From the NCBI GenBank assembly GCA_039621445.1, contig CP154956.1:79976474-80040473 (forward strand): a stretch of DNA of 64,000 bases, in the 5' to 3' direction. This DNA comes from Euglena gracilis. Its lineage: Eukaryota > Euglenida > Euglenophyceae > Euglenales. The translations under genes were made by a program, and so were the position numbers. This document shows, piece by piece, positions 20,481-30,911 of this stretch (positions are counted from its first letter, which is position 1; every line of letters begins with the position of its first letter). Below the pieces are notes generated by a model. That model was not told the DNA's origin. It saw only the letters and a program-made list of their open reading frames with translations, and made no database searches.

Positions 20481-21620
20481 AATTAATCGACATCGACAGG
20501 GCCGAACAATTTTTGCCGAGAAATCGGGGGGGGGGGGTACGAACGATTAATGCCCCTTCAGTTTTCCTATCATTATGACATCATGATGATCTGATGATGA
20601 TCATGATGATCTGGGACCAAAATCTAACCTTAATGCTTGGGGTGGAAGGGAACTTCTCAGGCCATGTTGGCTTCCATCATGATTTTTTTTGGTTTTTTGA
20701 TGTGGTGCATAATTTGTGAAAATTGAAAAAACCTCGACCTCCTGTCTGCAGAGTTTGCTGGTTGAAAAAGAGAGAAAAAGCACCAAAATATAGAAAAAGT
20801 GAACACTGCCAGATAATCGAATTAACACTGCTCCCCCCCCATCTAGGCAATTACTTAAGCAATGACCGACCCCCCCCCCCGGGTGGGTGACTGGTTTTTT
20901 CAGAGTGACTGACTGATTTTTGGCCCGGACCCCCTCCCTCCCCCCCCCGGGGGGGGGTCGGCTAGGAGTGGGCAAAAGTGGCTTGAGTGACCCCGGCGCC
21001 GGAAATTTTTTTTGGCCTAAAGTGACTGGAAAGTGGCCGTTTTTCTGAGTGGCCGACCCCCCCCCCCTTGGGGGGGTAGTGACTGGCTGGTTTTTTGAAA
21101 ATGAGTGACTGACTGGTTTTTTAAAAAGTGGAGTGACCCCCCCGGGGTCGGTAAAAAATTGCATGCCCCCATCTTCCCACCGACCTGCCTCCTATGACCT
21201 ACAATATGAGGGGGCGACAATATGGTGCTGCAAAGGGAAAAGTGAAGGCCCTGCCAAAAAACCCCTCCATCAGCCAGTGCCCTGGGACAATATGGGGGAA
21301 ATCCTTGCCATTTGAAAGCACAGGTTGGACAATGGTCCACCCATTCCAGGAGAGTGTAGCCCTGTATGTGTCTTCTCATGAAATACCAAAGGTGGTGGTA
21401 ACTTTTCACAAAAACAGTGTTTCTTAAATGGTTGTTTTGTGTGGGCTCTGTTTATGTTGTTGATTTCATGCAAAAAAGAGTCCAACGGCGGTCAGTTTCT
21501 TTCAAAACTGCCTTTCAATTTTTCCCGATTATTTGATTGATCGACCCCCTAGCCGATTGAGCGATTAATCAGCAACCCCCGAACGATTAATCGATTAATC
21601 GATTAATCGAAAGCAATTTT
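20475..21620. repeat. Block bounded by GATTAATCG words
   Basis: ATTAATCG-type words occur at 20480-20545 beside a G tract and as several overlapping units at 21570-21610. The inner part contains the GTGACTGACTGG foldback and otherwise no recognisable gene. Confidence 0.4.
20865..21152. mobile_element. C/G-tract foldback element with GTGACTGACTGG word
   Basis: The left end is ACCGACCCCCC and the right end GGGGTCGGT, so the ends are inverted repeats. The word GTGACTG(ACTG)GTTTTTT occurs at 20885, 20906, 21078 and 21103. A GGCGCCGG core with AAATTTTTTTT lies at 20995-21010. No TA flank on the left, unlike other modules. Confidence 0.5.
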
Positions 21621-21689
21621 AACCCCTCCGAAATGGAAGAGTCAAACAAGGGGGGGGGAATCCTACCCAGTTTGGACCCCTTCGCAGGC

Positions 21690-21840
21690 GAATAGCTCGG
21701 GCCTGGCAGGGAGTTGGGGGTCAAACGGAGGTGATTCGGAAACTAGAAATCCAGTTGCTCACGGCTGAAAAATAAATTCCGGGAACCTGGCCGGGGTCAT
21801 GGTGATAGTCCGCGGTTTTCATGGTCTACCCAGAGGGGAG
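21690..21840. repeat. Segment inverted at 26015-26180
   Basis: Text from TTGGACCCCTTCGCAGGCG through GGGGTCATGGTGATAGTCCG is found in reverse complement at about 26015-26180, just outside R1 arm 2. This extends the inverted relationship of the 19-27 kb region to a second block. Confidence 0.75.
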
Positions 21841-21999
21841 GGCAGGCCGCTTCCCGAGGTGGCCTGAACCCGGGGGGGGGGGCAAGGGGGTGGGCGAGGG
21901 GTAAGCTTCACTCTTACCCACAAAGGGAGAAGAGCTCAGCAACCCCCCCCTTATTTGAGCATTTGGGGGTCTTTTGGCCCATGGGTGCGCTCGAATAAT

Positions 22000-22545
22000 G
22001 GGGGGTAATGCCCAGGCTCCTTCAGACCCCCAATTAGAAATAAGAGGGGGGTGCGCGGCCCAAAAAGCAACCTTTTGATCAAAAATGGCCGAAAATGACC
22101 ACGTTTTGGACCCGAAAAACACCGATTTCAGGCCGCGCAGTGCGTGGCGTGCGGCCGCCCTCGGACCCCCCCCCCCCCCCCCCCCCTCGCGGCTGCCCGC
22201 GCGGCCGCTCCCCCCCCCCCATTGTCCCCCCCCCCCCAAATTTGCCATTTTATGTCCGAAAATGTTCATTTTTGGCCATTTTTGGGCCTCAAAAAAGTCG
22301 CGATTTTTTGTGAAGTTTTTTTTTCTTGGGGAAGCTAAGCTCATAGGGGGGGTTGATGGGGGGGAGCGGCCGTGCGGGGGAGGGGGGGGGGTCCCAGACC
22401 CCCCCCCCCCCCGAACGGCAAACCCAGCCCCCAAGGACCCCACCCCCTGATTTTTGACGTCTGCCAGATTGGACAATTTTTTTGTGTGCAGTTGGATTGG
22501 TCCCGGAGGCCAATTAGCCAATTTAGGGGGGGGGGGTGAGGGCAC
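22000..22545. repeat. Dispersed C-tract repeat shared with 41.4 kb
   Basis: GGCTCCTTCAGACCCCCAATTA (about 22014-22035), GTGCAGTTGGATTGGTCC and CCAATTAGCCAATTTAGGGG (about 22485-22535) recur in related form at 41430-41580. The region between contains C tracts and GGCC/AAAA text with no credible gene. Confidence 0.6.
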
Positions 22546-22562
22546 CTTGGTGATTCACCGAG

Positions 22563-22880
22563 AATTGCACATCTGATATGTTTTACCAAATTCATGGCAA
22601 AAAAAAACAACACCAAAATGCTGTTCATTCGATCTTTGAGTCTTGAAATCAGCCCAAACATGGACTCTATTTTGCCAAACAGCATCTCATGCAATCCTCT
22701 GTCACCTTTGTGTTGTTTTACTTTGTTGTTGAAATGTGTTGTGCTCCTCAAGGGGTCAAGCACCCATCCAGCACTGTTTTTGTCCAACAACCGGATTTCA
22801 GGCAAGCGACAGGAGGAGATTTTCGTTTCAAACCAGGGCTCTTCTTTTTGGACAATTGACCAAGTGCGCTGATTTTTTTG
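22563..22880 (-). CDS. Candidate exon of an unknown protein
   Basis: A minus-strand frame of about 105 codons follows a CAG acceptor-like site and ends near TCG/GTGAAT, a plausible donor. The peptide has RTWSIVQKEEPWFETK, LLDKNSAGWVLDPL, HEMLFGKIESMFGLISRLKD and FFFAMNLVKHIRCAIL. Composition is protein-like. The W-x-LDP segment faintly recalls hAT transposases, but nothing decisive. No neighbouring exon was identified. Confidence 0.3.
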
Positions 22881-22979
22881 TGTTATATTTTTCTTTAATT
22901 CAATTTTTTTAATAAATTTCAATAAATTCAGTGAAATTTATTTTTTTTAATTTTATTAAATCAACCCAAAGTTCCCACC

Positions 22980-24055
22980 CAAGGTGCGGAAGAAGCACCT
23001 AAACACACAGGGGGTGTATCCACCGTGACTCCCACCCCCTGTTACCCCCCCCCCCGTGACTCGACCTAAGACCCCTTTCGGCAATTTTTTTTTCAGGAAA
23101 AATCCTGGCTGGTAATGCTTTAATGAAAATTTCTGGAAGATTCCTGATTTTCAGGAATTTTCAAATTTGGTGTTGGTGTCTCCTGATTTTCGTGTCAACA
23201 TCCAAAATTCAGGTGTGGGTATTCCAAATTTATGGAAAACTGTTCCGAAAACTTGGGTTCGGTGATTCCCGGTTTGGCCACCAATAATGTAAATGTGATG
23301 TTCCCGCCGTGGCCCCCGTGACCCAACCACCCCCATCATCAAGAGCCCTGCAATAAGCTTGCGACTCATAGCTTTCAGAAGCCCACATCCTCCTCATCAT
23401 TGCCCAATCCTCAAAAAACTGTTGAAAGTTACACGAGGCAAGATTTCAAACTGCTTTTGTTCGTGTTATCAACCTCTCTTTACCTGCACATCCACAACAA
23501 GTATCTGCGAGCCTTCTCATCTTGGTCAAAAATGGTATATTTTTGTTGTTTTGCCTCGTTGATCTGATTGGTATGTATAGTCATCTACACAACAACGTCA
23601 ATGTTTGATGCAAGCTTTGACAGCATCCCAAGTTCATCTTGCGCAAGACCCACAAGAGCTCTTTGAGGTTTGTATTCTGAACATTTGTGATTCTTTTTTG
23701 TCTAGAACCATCTTTTTCCCATTTTATTTTTTAATTCCATTTTTTGGGTTTTCAAATTAGTTAAAGAATTGCCAGATGGTATTTATCACCTAGGGAGGGA
23801 ACGATGAGAAGAGGTGTCCCACTCCAGGTGACAGGTAAGGCGACAGAATGACATTTGGATCACAGATTTGACAAGGACAATGGGATTTGGGCCATTTTCC
23901 GCCATAGTGGGCTGGCCTGTTTTTTTTGAATTTTTTTGTTTTTTTTTAAGAAAAATCATCAATTTTTTTTGAAAATGAAAAAGAAACGCCCACGAGGTTT
24001 TGCACAGAAAATTTTTTGAATGTATATTTTTTTATATCAGAAAAGGGGGGACGCC
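22980..24055. other. No recognisable gene
   Basis: AT-rich patches, a C-tract word pair (GTGACTCCCACC / GTGACTCGACC at 23026-23065) and several short frames without domains. Nothing convincing on either strand. Confidence 0.5.
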
Positions 24056-24175
24056 AGTTCTGTCGTGAACCTGGCGTCCCAGACGCCGGTTCTGTCCGAC
24101 AGAATTGTCCGGGTTCTATTTGGACAGAACCGGCGTCTGGGACGCTGGGTTCACAACAGAACCGGCACCCCCCCC
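24050..24175. mobile_element. Foldback with ACGCCGGTTCTGTC word
   Basis: CAGACGCCGGTTCTGTCC (24089-24106) faces GGACAGAACCGGCGTCTGGG (24122-24141). Outer words GACGCCAGTTCTGTC and ACAGAACCGGC complete nested inverted repeats, ending in a C tract. Confidence 0.65.
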
Positions 24176-24264
24176 CCCGTTTAATGCAGCATTATTTTTA
24201 AAGATGACAGAACGGCGTTCCCAACCTTCGGTCAAAGGACCAATCTCCGACTACAATGCTACGC

Positions 24265-24695
24265 TATTTTGGATTTCGCCAAATTCCGACGATCACAAGC
24301 GCATCTCTGGCTGTGTCAATCGCTCAGGTACAAACTCACCCCTCAATTGAAAGCTCTTTTCATCAGACGACCAGTGATCACCAAATTCAGCCACGCTGCA
24401 CAGTACTCTTGTTTCCTGTCATTGGGAAATCCTAATTTCAAATTCTTGTACCCCGTTGGACTCCTCAGGTCGTCAATTTGAAGAGAAAACTCGTTTTTGT
24501 ATGGTTCAGTATGCTTCTTAAACCAAATGGCACCAAAAATCACCACAAATTTCAACTCTGATTCTGGCCGATCTGACGATTGCGAGTGTATCTCTGTTTG
24601 CGTGCAACGTTGGGGTTACCGAGTTACCCCTCGTTTAAAAGCTCTTTTCAACAGACGGCCAGTGGTGGGCATTAGATTTTTCCACGCTTAATGGT
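24265..24695. repeat. Two diverged direct copies of about 140 bases
   Basis: 24265-24400 and about 24545-24690 share CAAATT..GATT..GACGATC/TTGCGAG..ATCTCTG, CCCCTC..TT.AAAGCTCTTTTC and AGACG.CCAGTG. A third related piece at 33030-33110 shares CACCAAATTCAGCCACGC. Divergence is substantial. Confidence 0.55.
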
Positions 24696-24864
24696 GCTCT
24701 TATTCTAAAACAGCACCAATTTTCACCAAAATCAGATATCCACCCCAGTGGTCAGATGGCCAGATGGCAAACTGCATTCTACTACGACATGGTTAAAACG
24801 GTCATATCAGGACCTCAGCAACCAATTTGGGCCATTTTTGTTCACTTTTGATGACATTTTTATT

Positions 24865-25015
24865 GATGACAGAACCGGCCGGCGTTAAGGATGCCGGGTT
24901 TTGGACAGAACCGGCGTCCCCCACCCCTTTCTCACGGACAGAACCGGCGTTCAAAAACCAGTGGGGGGAACGCCGGTTCTGTCGGAACCCGGTGTCTCAA
25001 ACGCTGGTTTAAACT
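24865..25015. mobile_element. Second ACGCCGGTTCTG foldback
   Basis: GACAGAACCGG at 24869, 24904 and 24939 face ACGCCGGTTCTGTCGG at 24970-24985, around C/G runs. Same word family as 24050 and 10450. Confidence 0.6.
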
Positions 25016-25139
25016 CCAAAAGAACGTCCCATTATTTTTGTAACTCCCATTGCTTTCGCTGAAACGCTATCTTGGCATTATTTTTTATATTCCCGGCATC
25101 TTTTTTTTGGGGACGTATTCCGGAGGAGAGTTGGAGGTG

Positions 25140-25225
25140 ACTCTATTCCCCGGGGCAGGGGTCCAGCCAGCAAGTACTGCTTTCCAGCCACAGCTCCGAG
25201 CTGTGTTACAGACTCCGCAGGGGTC
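25140..25225. repeat. CCAGCCAGCA-family fragment
   Basis: CAGGGGTCCAGCCAGCAAGT, then TTTCCAGCCACAGCTCCGAG and a second CAGGGGTCC. Related copies are at 25625-25700, 39400-39545, 39780-39840 and 44068-44135. Confidence 0.55.
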
Positions 25226-25624
25226 CACTGGTATAAAGTTTCACAACCTGGCGAATCTTTTTTTTTAAAACACCGCTGTCAAAACAGCCAAAAATGATTT
25301 TTGAGGATTTTTTTGCCTCAAGCTTTTGGCATTGGGGTGGGACAGCCAGCAAAGAAAGTGCTTCAGAAGTTGTGCATCCCCCCAATTATTTCAGGTGTGC
25401 CAACCTCCACCTGTTGACCATGATGGTTTCTTGGAATGGCTGCATTCACAAAGCAACGCAAGGATGTCCACCAAAATGGTGATTGGCACCGGTCGGTGCA
25501 CGTTTGGATATATGACACTTTGAATGGAACCGTGCTGATACAGAAGAGGTTTGTAGACCAGCCTTCGTTGTGTTGTTGGTTGGTTGAGGACCAGAGTTTT
25601 TTTTCTCCAAGCCGCATATCCGGG

Positions 25625-25702
25625 GGTTGTCCAGCCAGCCAGCATTTTTTTTCCAGCCAGCAACTCCCAGCCAGGCTGCAACCCCCCCCCCCCCCCGGGT
25701 GT
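25625..25702. mobile_element. CCAGCCAGCA-family foldback
   Basis: The left end CGGGGGTTGTCCAGCCAGCC is inverted at the right as GGCTGCAACCCCC with a long C tract. A TTTTTTTTCCAGCCAGCA centre matches the other family members. Confidence 0.55.
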
Positions 25703-26234
25703 AAAACAAAGGTTGGACCAGCAGGCGAAGCCGAGCTGGATTGAAAAATCTTTCGTGCGAAGTGCCAATTTTTTTTGAAAATAGGTCAAAATTTTCCAAA
25801 ATGGCATTTTTGGGTGGTTTTTGGGTTTTCACCCCCAATTGTGGTTGAATAAACCCCCAACCACCTATAACCCGGGGGGGGGGGGTTATAGCATCCGGTT
25901 TGGTGGTCGGCCCGGAGGGGGGGTGTATATTGGGGGGGGGTCGCTGAGCTCTTTCTGGGTAAGGGCGAAGCGTACCACTGAGGAAAAAGGGGTCAAACCC
26001 CCCGTCCCCCCAGCTCTGGGCAGACCGTGAAAACCGCGGATTATCACCATGACCCCGGCCCGGTTCCTGGAGTTTTTTTTTCAGCCGCGAGCGATTGTGT
26101 TTCCGAATCACCTCCGTTTCACCCCAGCTCCCAGCCAGGCCCAAACTATTCACCCGCGAACGGGTCCAAACTGGGTAGGATTTGGCCCGCCCGCCCCCCC
26201 CCTTCCGACTCTGCCATTTCGCCAGGGTCCAAAA

Positions 26235-27545
26235 ATGGGTGGATAAATCATTTTTTCAAAAATATCTCGAGAAAACTCACATTATTTCTGGAAATGTCGG
26301 TCTGATGCAATGTTCCCCTGGAGGTCCTCTATCGCCCCCCCCCCCCCGTTCGCCGTTTTGGCCGCCGACACGCCTTGCCCGTGTTCCGGCGCGCTTTAGC
26401 CGCCCAAACCGGTCATTTTGGGGCATTTTCTGGGCCGTTTTTGGCTCAAAAAATCGATTTCCCCAAAATATCTCGACAATGAAGCAAAATTAAAGAAGAT
26501 GTTCGGAGAGCAAGAATGCAGGCCTTGGAATGCCCTATCCAACCATGCTTTATTTTCCTCCCAACTCTTCGTGTAGCCCGAGTTACAGCCATTTTTCACC
26601 AATTTAGGCCCATTTCTGGGGCGATTTTGGGCTGTTTTGGGGGTCAAAAAATTGATGTTTCCAAAATATCTCGGAAATGAAGCAAAATCGAAGGAAATGT
26701 CCGGAGACCTAGTTTGAAGCCCTTTAAAATGCCCTAAACCCCCCTCCCCTAATAGTTCTGCGGGGCCAGTAGAGCTGCGGGCCCAAATAGAGCTGCACCC
26801 CCCACCGAATGAAGCGAACGTCCAATAGTGCTGCACCCCCCAAAACCAAAGGAAATTCAATGAAACACCTACAGGTAGGGTCCAAATAGTGCTGCACCCC
26901 CCCACAGCTGGAGGGGGCTTCCCAATAATGCTGCGGTGCAATATTTTTTGGGGAGGGGGGTTTATATGACGGTATTTTGATTTCCACGCAACTCCCTGCC
27001 CACCCCGAGTTACGGCCATTTTTCGGCCAAATTTTGGCCATTTTGACAGTTTTGGTTTGTTTTGATTCGGCCGTTTTAGGCCATTTGTGGGTTGAAAAGG
27101 GTGAAAAAAAATCAAAAAAGTAAAAAAAATTGCCCAAAACGATGTTATTTGGCCTCCCGGACCCGGAAAAACTGTTTTTTGAGCTCAAAATGAGTGCTTT
27201 TCGACCCCCCAGCACCCCTTTTTTGGCCCGAAACCCATGGAGTTTGGGTCAAAAACGGGTCAAAAAAGTCAAACGAAATCGAAATTTTTTTTCGTCCAAA
27301 ACGATTTTTTTTTGCCTCCCGGACCCAGAAAAACTGTTTTTGAGCATGGATTTTGGGTTAAAAACGGGTCAAATCAATCCAAATGTCCAAAAAAAGGGGT
27401 ATAGGGGGTATGGGGGTGTCGCTAAGCTCTTCACATTTCAAAAATTACTGTAAAATCACCGAAAGTTTCCGTAAATTGCAGGTGTGTAATTTGTAAATTA
27501 TAAATTACGCGAAGTTTGCAATTCTAGTCTTTTCGGCCTTCAAAC
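26235..27545 (-). repeat. Dispersed repeat R1, arm 2 (inverted)
   Basis: Reverse complement of 19078-20480, including GCGCGCTTTAGCCGCC, the 200-base subunits and the closing TGTGTAATTTGTAAATTATA segment. It is interrupted at 26737-26962 by a TA-flanked C-tract element that arm 1 lacks. Confidence 0.85.
26737..26962. mobile_element. TA-flanked C-tract element with AATAGTGCTGCACCCC word
   Basis: Begins AACCCCCCTCCCC and ends GGGGAGGGGGGTT, a perfect 13-base terminal inverted repeat, with TA at 26735-26736 and 26963-26964. Words of the type AATAG.GCTGCACCCC occur four times, plus AATAATGCTGC and AATAGTTCTGC. Arm 1 of R1 retains the uninterrupted site (TACCGTCAGATAGGGCATTT at 19741-19760), so boundaries and TA duplication are read directly. 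No ORF. Confidence 0.85.
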
Positions 27546-29330
27546 CTGGTTATAGGCGGGTAGGGGTCATGCCATCACAGGTGGATTTGGACTTTTTTGC
27601 TTTTTTTTTTAGGTGCCATGGCATGTAAAATTATGTTTCTAAACACAAATTTTGACCAAATTTTTTCATATCAAAAATGACTGATCCAAACTTGTGGTAT
27701 GGCTCCACATTTTCTGGACCATTGTGGTTGTGCCCATGGGCTCAAAACGAAAGTGAAGGAATGATGATGAATATCGCAAAAAAACGTGGAAGATGTGTGG
27801 AAACAATAAACCCAATTGTGCATAAAATATCAGAAAGATAATATGAATATAAATGAAAAAAATGTAGCCCGGAGAGTAAATGGTGGCTCCCAAAAAAGAC
27901 GCATTAGAGCCTATTTGTGCCATCAATTTTTGTGGACAAAGAAATATGAAATCTGATATGAATTTTTAGGGGGGTGAATGCAAGCAATGTTCCTAAGTTT
28001 TACAACCCTCACCCCCTCTCAAATTGTCCCCCCCTCCAAAGTGCCAAAATTTTCGACAAATTTTGGTTCAACCCCCTCAAAGGAGCCATTTTCTTTCGGT
28101 GCCAAAGGAGCTGAGCCAAAATTTACCCCCCCCCCCCCAAGTGTCTGCCGCCCCAGAGTGGCCATTTTTGGGTCCAACGGTGTGTGGATGGTGGCCTTTT
28201 TGTGGGGAGGGTGTGGGCCAGTGACATTCTAACATCTTCTTCCAAAAAAAAACAGTCATTTGTGGGCTTTGGTTGCGTGAATTCACTTCCTACCTCCGTC
28301 CCCTGGTCGGAGGTTGGAGGTTGGGGGGCGTGTGCGACCTGACACCTCGGGCTACGCACGACACCTCGGGCTCTGCACTTTGCCCCTGTGTGGCCATGGC
28401 CAAGCACCTCTGATGATGCTGGGCGATGCTGGCGATGCAGGGCGATGCAGGCATTTTTTTGTATATTTTGGAGAATTGAACTGAATTATTTTGGGATAGT
28501 TTCCCCACAAAGCTCCAGTTTTCTTTGCAAATGGGTTTTTGCTTTCTTTTTTGGTTATTTTTTTTTTTTTTTCTTTTTTCTTTTTTTTTTCATTTTGTTT
28601 TTTATGTTTCTTTTTTTACTTTTGTTTGTTTTTTTTTTTTTGTTTTGTGGGTATTTTTCTTGTATGCTCCACAAACTTTGGTTTTTTTTCCTTTCTGATG
28701 ATTTTTCTTTTTTCCAACTAATTGTGGCCCTCTCACAACGGTTTGTGATACGGATATGCTCCAGTCCTTCAAGATAAGAAAGTTGCATGAAATGAAAGAC
28801 TCATTCATTTTATCTAATTTTTGTACATTTTCAGTTCAAGCACTCTTTTTTCAAAATTTTCCTACCCCCTCACCCCTCATCTCAATTTTCCCCCTCCAGA
28901 GTTTGACTTTTTTTGGTTTTTTTTTGTCAACCTCAAGGAGCCATTTTTGGCCAAAAATTAAAATACCAGTCTTTGTTTTGTGCCCAATTTTTTACAGTGG
29001 TCCAACACGTTTCAATTTTTGGAGGTCACATCTTTAAGATCACGATTCTTTTTTCCGTCCACCCGCGAGGCTGCACCTCCGTGCATGTTTTTCGAATGAT
29101 ACTTTGTTTTTTATTTTTTTTTTTTGATTGGGGATGCAACATTCAGTGGTTAACATTTTGTTTTTTTTTTGATTATTTTTTGCTTTTTTAGTTTTAAGTT
29201 TTGGCATTTTTGCTAATTGGGGGCTATTTATCATTATTTGGCAAGATTAGGCTAATTGGGGCCTTTTTGAGCAGATTTTATGGCATTTTGGCCATTATGC
29301 GCTTTTTTGGTGATTTTGGGTCATTTTTTA
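27545..29330. other. Mostly non-coding stretch
   Basis: Contains GAA/TTT-rich DNA, a C-tract block at 28020-28140, the shared YR-element terminal segment at 28330-28400 (GACACCTCGGGCTCTGCACT then TGCCCCTGTGTGGCCA), and a T-rich run at 28540-28720 whose Phe- or Lys-rich frames are artefacts. No supported gene. Confidence 0.5.
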
Positions 29331-29337
29331 TTTTTTT

Positions 29338-30090
29338 TTGTGGACATTGTTGGCGTTTTTGGGCAACTTTTGGTTATTTTGGTTGCTTTTTGGGGCTTGT
29401 TTTGGTCAAGATGCCGATGCTGGACAAGATGCAGATGCTGGACAAGATGCATATACTAGACAAGATGCCAATGCTGGACAAGATGAACTGGATGCAGACA
29501 CTGGACAACGTGTAGATGGTGAACAAGATGCAGTTGCTGGACAAGAAGCAGATGCTGGACAAGATGCAGATGCTAGACAAGATGCAGATACTGGACAAGG
29601 TGCCGATGCTGGACAAGATGAACTGGATGCAGACACTGGACAACATGCAGATGGTGGACAAGATGCAGTTGCTGGACAAGAAGTAGATGGTGGACAAGAT
29701 GCAGTTGCTGGACAAATAGCAGATGCTGGACAAGCCAAAAGTGGGCAAAAAGTAGCAAATGTGGGCAAAAGTGGTCGAAAAGCAACAAACGTTGTCAAAC
29801 GTGGTCAAAAAGCAGGCAAAAGGGGCCAAAAGTGGTCAAAAAGCAGCAAAAGTGATCAAAAAGCTGCAAAGGTGGTTGGAAATGGGCAAAGGTGGGCAAA
29901 AAGCAGAAAAAGAAGCAGTCAAAATTGGTCAAAAGGCAGCAAATGTGGGCAACAGTGGTCAAAAAGCAGTCAAAAGTGGTCAATGTGGGCAAAAAGCAGT
30001 CAAAAGTGGTCAAAGCGGTCAAAAAGCAACCAAAGATGGCCAAAAGTAACCAAAAGTGGGCTAGAGCGACAAAAGCAGCAGGCATTATAG
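29338..30090 (+). CDS. Repeat protein with signal-like start, acidic then basic blocks
   Basis: An uninterrupted 250-codon frame begins with a hydrophobic stretch (MWTLLAFLGNFWLFWLLFGA) like a signal peptide. About 100 residues of acidic six-residue repeats follow (GQDADA, GQDAVA, GQEADA, with two higher-order units containing DELDADTGQ). About 120 residues of basic repeats come next (GQKWSKSSKS, GQKAAKV). The 18-base DNA unit GACAAGATGCAGATGCTG is stop-free in several frames including the opposite strand, so openness alone is weak evidence. Acid/base block proteins with signal peptides occur in secreted matrix and biomineral proteins; that role is speculation. Confidence 0.35.
   Translation: MWTLLAFLGNFWLFWLLFGACFGQDADAGQDADAGQDAYTRQDANAGQDELDADTGQRVDGEQDAVAGQEADAGQDADARQDADTGQGADAGQDELDADTGQHADGGQDAVAGQEVDGGQDAVAGQIADAGQAKSGQKVANVGKSGRKATNVVKRGQKAGKRGQKWSKSSKSDQKAAKVVGNGQRWAKSRKRSSQNWSKGSKCGQQWSKSSQKWSMWAKSSQKWSKRSKSNQRWPKVTKSGLERQKQQAL
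29405..30085. repeat. Minisatellite: 18-base GACAAGATGCAGATGCTG array plus CAAAAAGCAG array
   Basis: About nineteen 18-base units fill 29405-29735, with a higher-order unit repeated at about 29470 and 29607. From 29740 to 30085 the unit changes to GTGGTCAAAAAGCAGCAAAA variants. The reverse complement of the second array follows at 30115-30205, forming a foldback. Confidence 0.9.
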
Positions 30091-30284
30091 GTACACCTTC
30101 AACGCCATTGTTGCTATTTTTTGATCACTTTCACTTTTTTGTTGCCCACTTTTGCTGCTTTTTGACCACGTTTGCCTGTTTTTTGACAACTTTTTGACCA
30201 CTTTTGCTCCTGTGAGATGGCAACATCGAGTGCAAGTTGCAAGCCTCTTGCCTGTTTGCCGGCGATGTTGTTCAGATGGTTTTG

Positions 30285-30575
30285 GTGCGTTGGGTTAGGG
30301 GTCCGGCTTGGAGCCTTTTCGCCGGAGTTGGCTGATTTTTAATTTGCCCTCCGGCACCCAGAAGAAAGGAGCATCAACAACCTATCAATTGGAAGAAGAA
30401 AAGGCAGACAGTGGTCAGAAGACCCCTCGAGGGGCAGAGGCAACATCCTGCATCGTACTCCCTCGAAGAAAACCAATGAGGGAGGAAGGGACACCGAGGG
30501 CGAAGCACAAAGACCTTGTGAGGCCATGCATGGCCTCACAGGGGCAAAGTGCAGAGCCCGAGGTGTCGGCCATTA
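30285..30575. repeat. YR-element terminal region shared with 4.8-5.2 kb
   Basis: GTTGGGTTAGG..GTCCGGCTTGGAGCC..CGCCGGAGTTGGCTGA matches 4922-4970. GGAGGAAGGGACACCGAGGG then GCACAAAGACCTTG matches 4833-4880, and its inverse matches 5100-5140. TGCATGGCCTCAC..GTGCAGAGCCCGAGGTGTC is the inverse of 5165-5203. It stands upstream of the recombinase ORF at 30912. Confidence 0.6.
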
Positions 30576-30911
30576 TAGCCACAACACACAATGCATCCAA
30601 GCAGGGATATGGCAGCCAAAACTGCACAGGCCATGACAACAACGCAGACATGACGGCACAACCGGCCACAAAGGCATCCACATCTACAAAAGTCGGTGGA
30701 ATAGAGGCCAAGGGGGCCATCAGAAAGGTCAGAAACACAATACCCCCCTTTCTCAATCATAACACCCTTCAGGGGTCAAGGGTGGGGCCCCGGCCCGGGG
30801 CGACGGGGAAGGAACAGCACCGCCACCCCTTCACCGCCCTCCGCCACCAACCCCCTTTTCCCCCCTCCTCTCTGCCCCCTGCGCTCCGGACACCTCTTCC
30901 TCACCACGGCT

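Noticed and set aside
22341-22922. hAT transposase core on the minus strand
   Set aside because: Only a faint W-x-LDP similarity; no DDE residues visible, so kept only as an unassigned candidate exon.
28539-28808. Phe-rich and Lys-rich frames
   Set aside because: Direct translation of a T-rich run; no start context or motifs.
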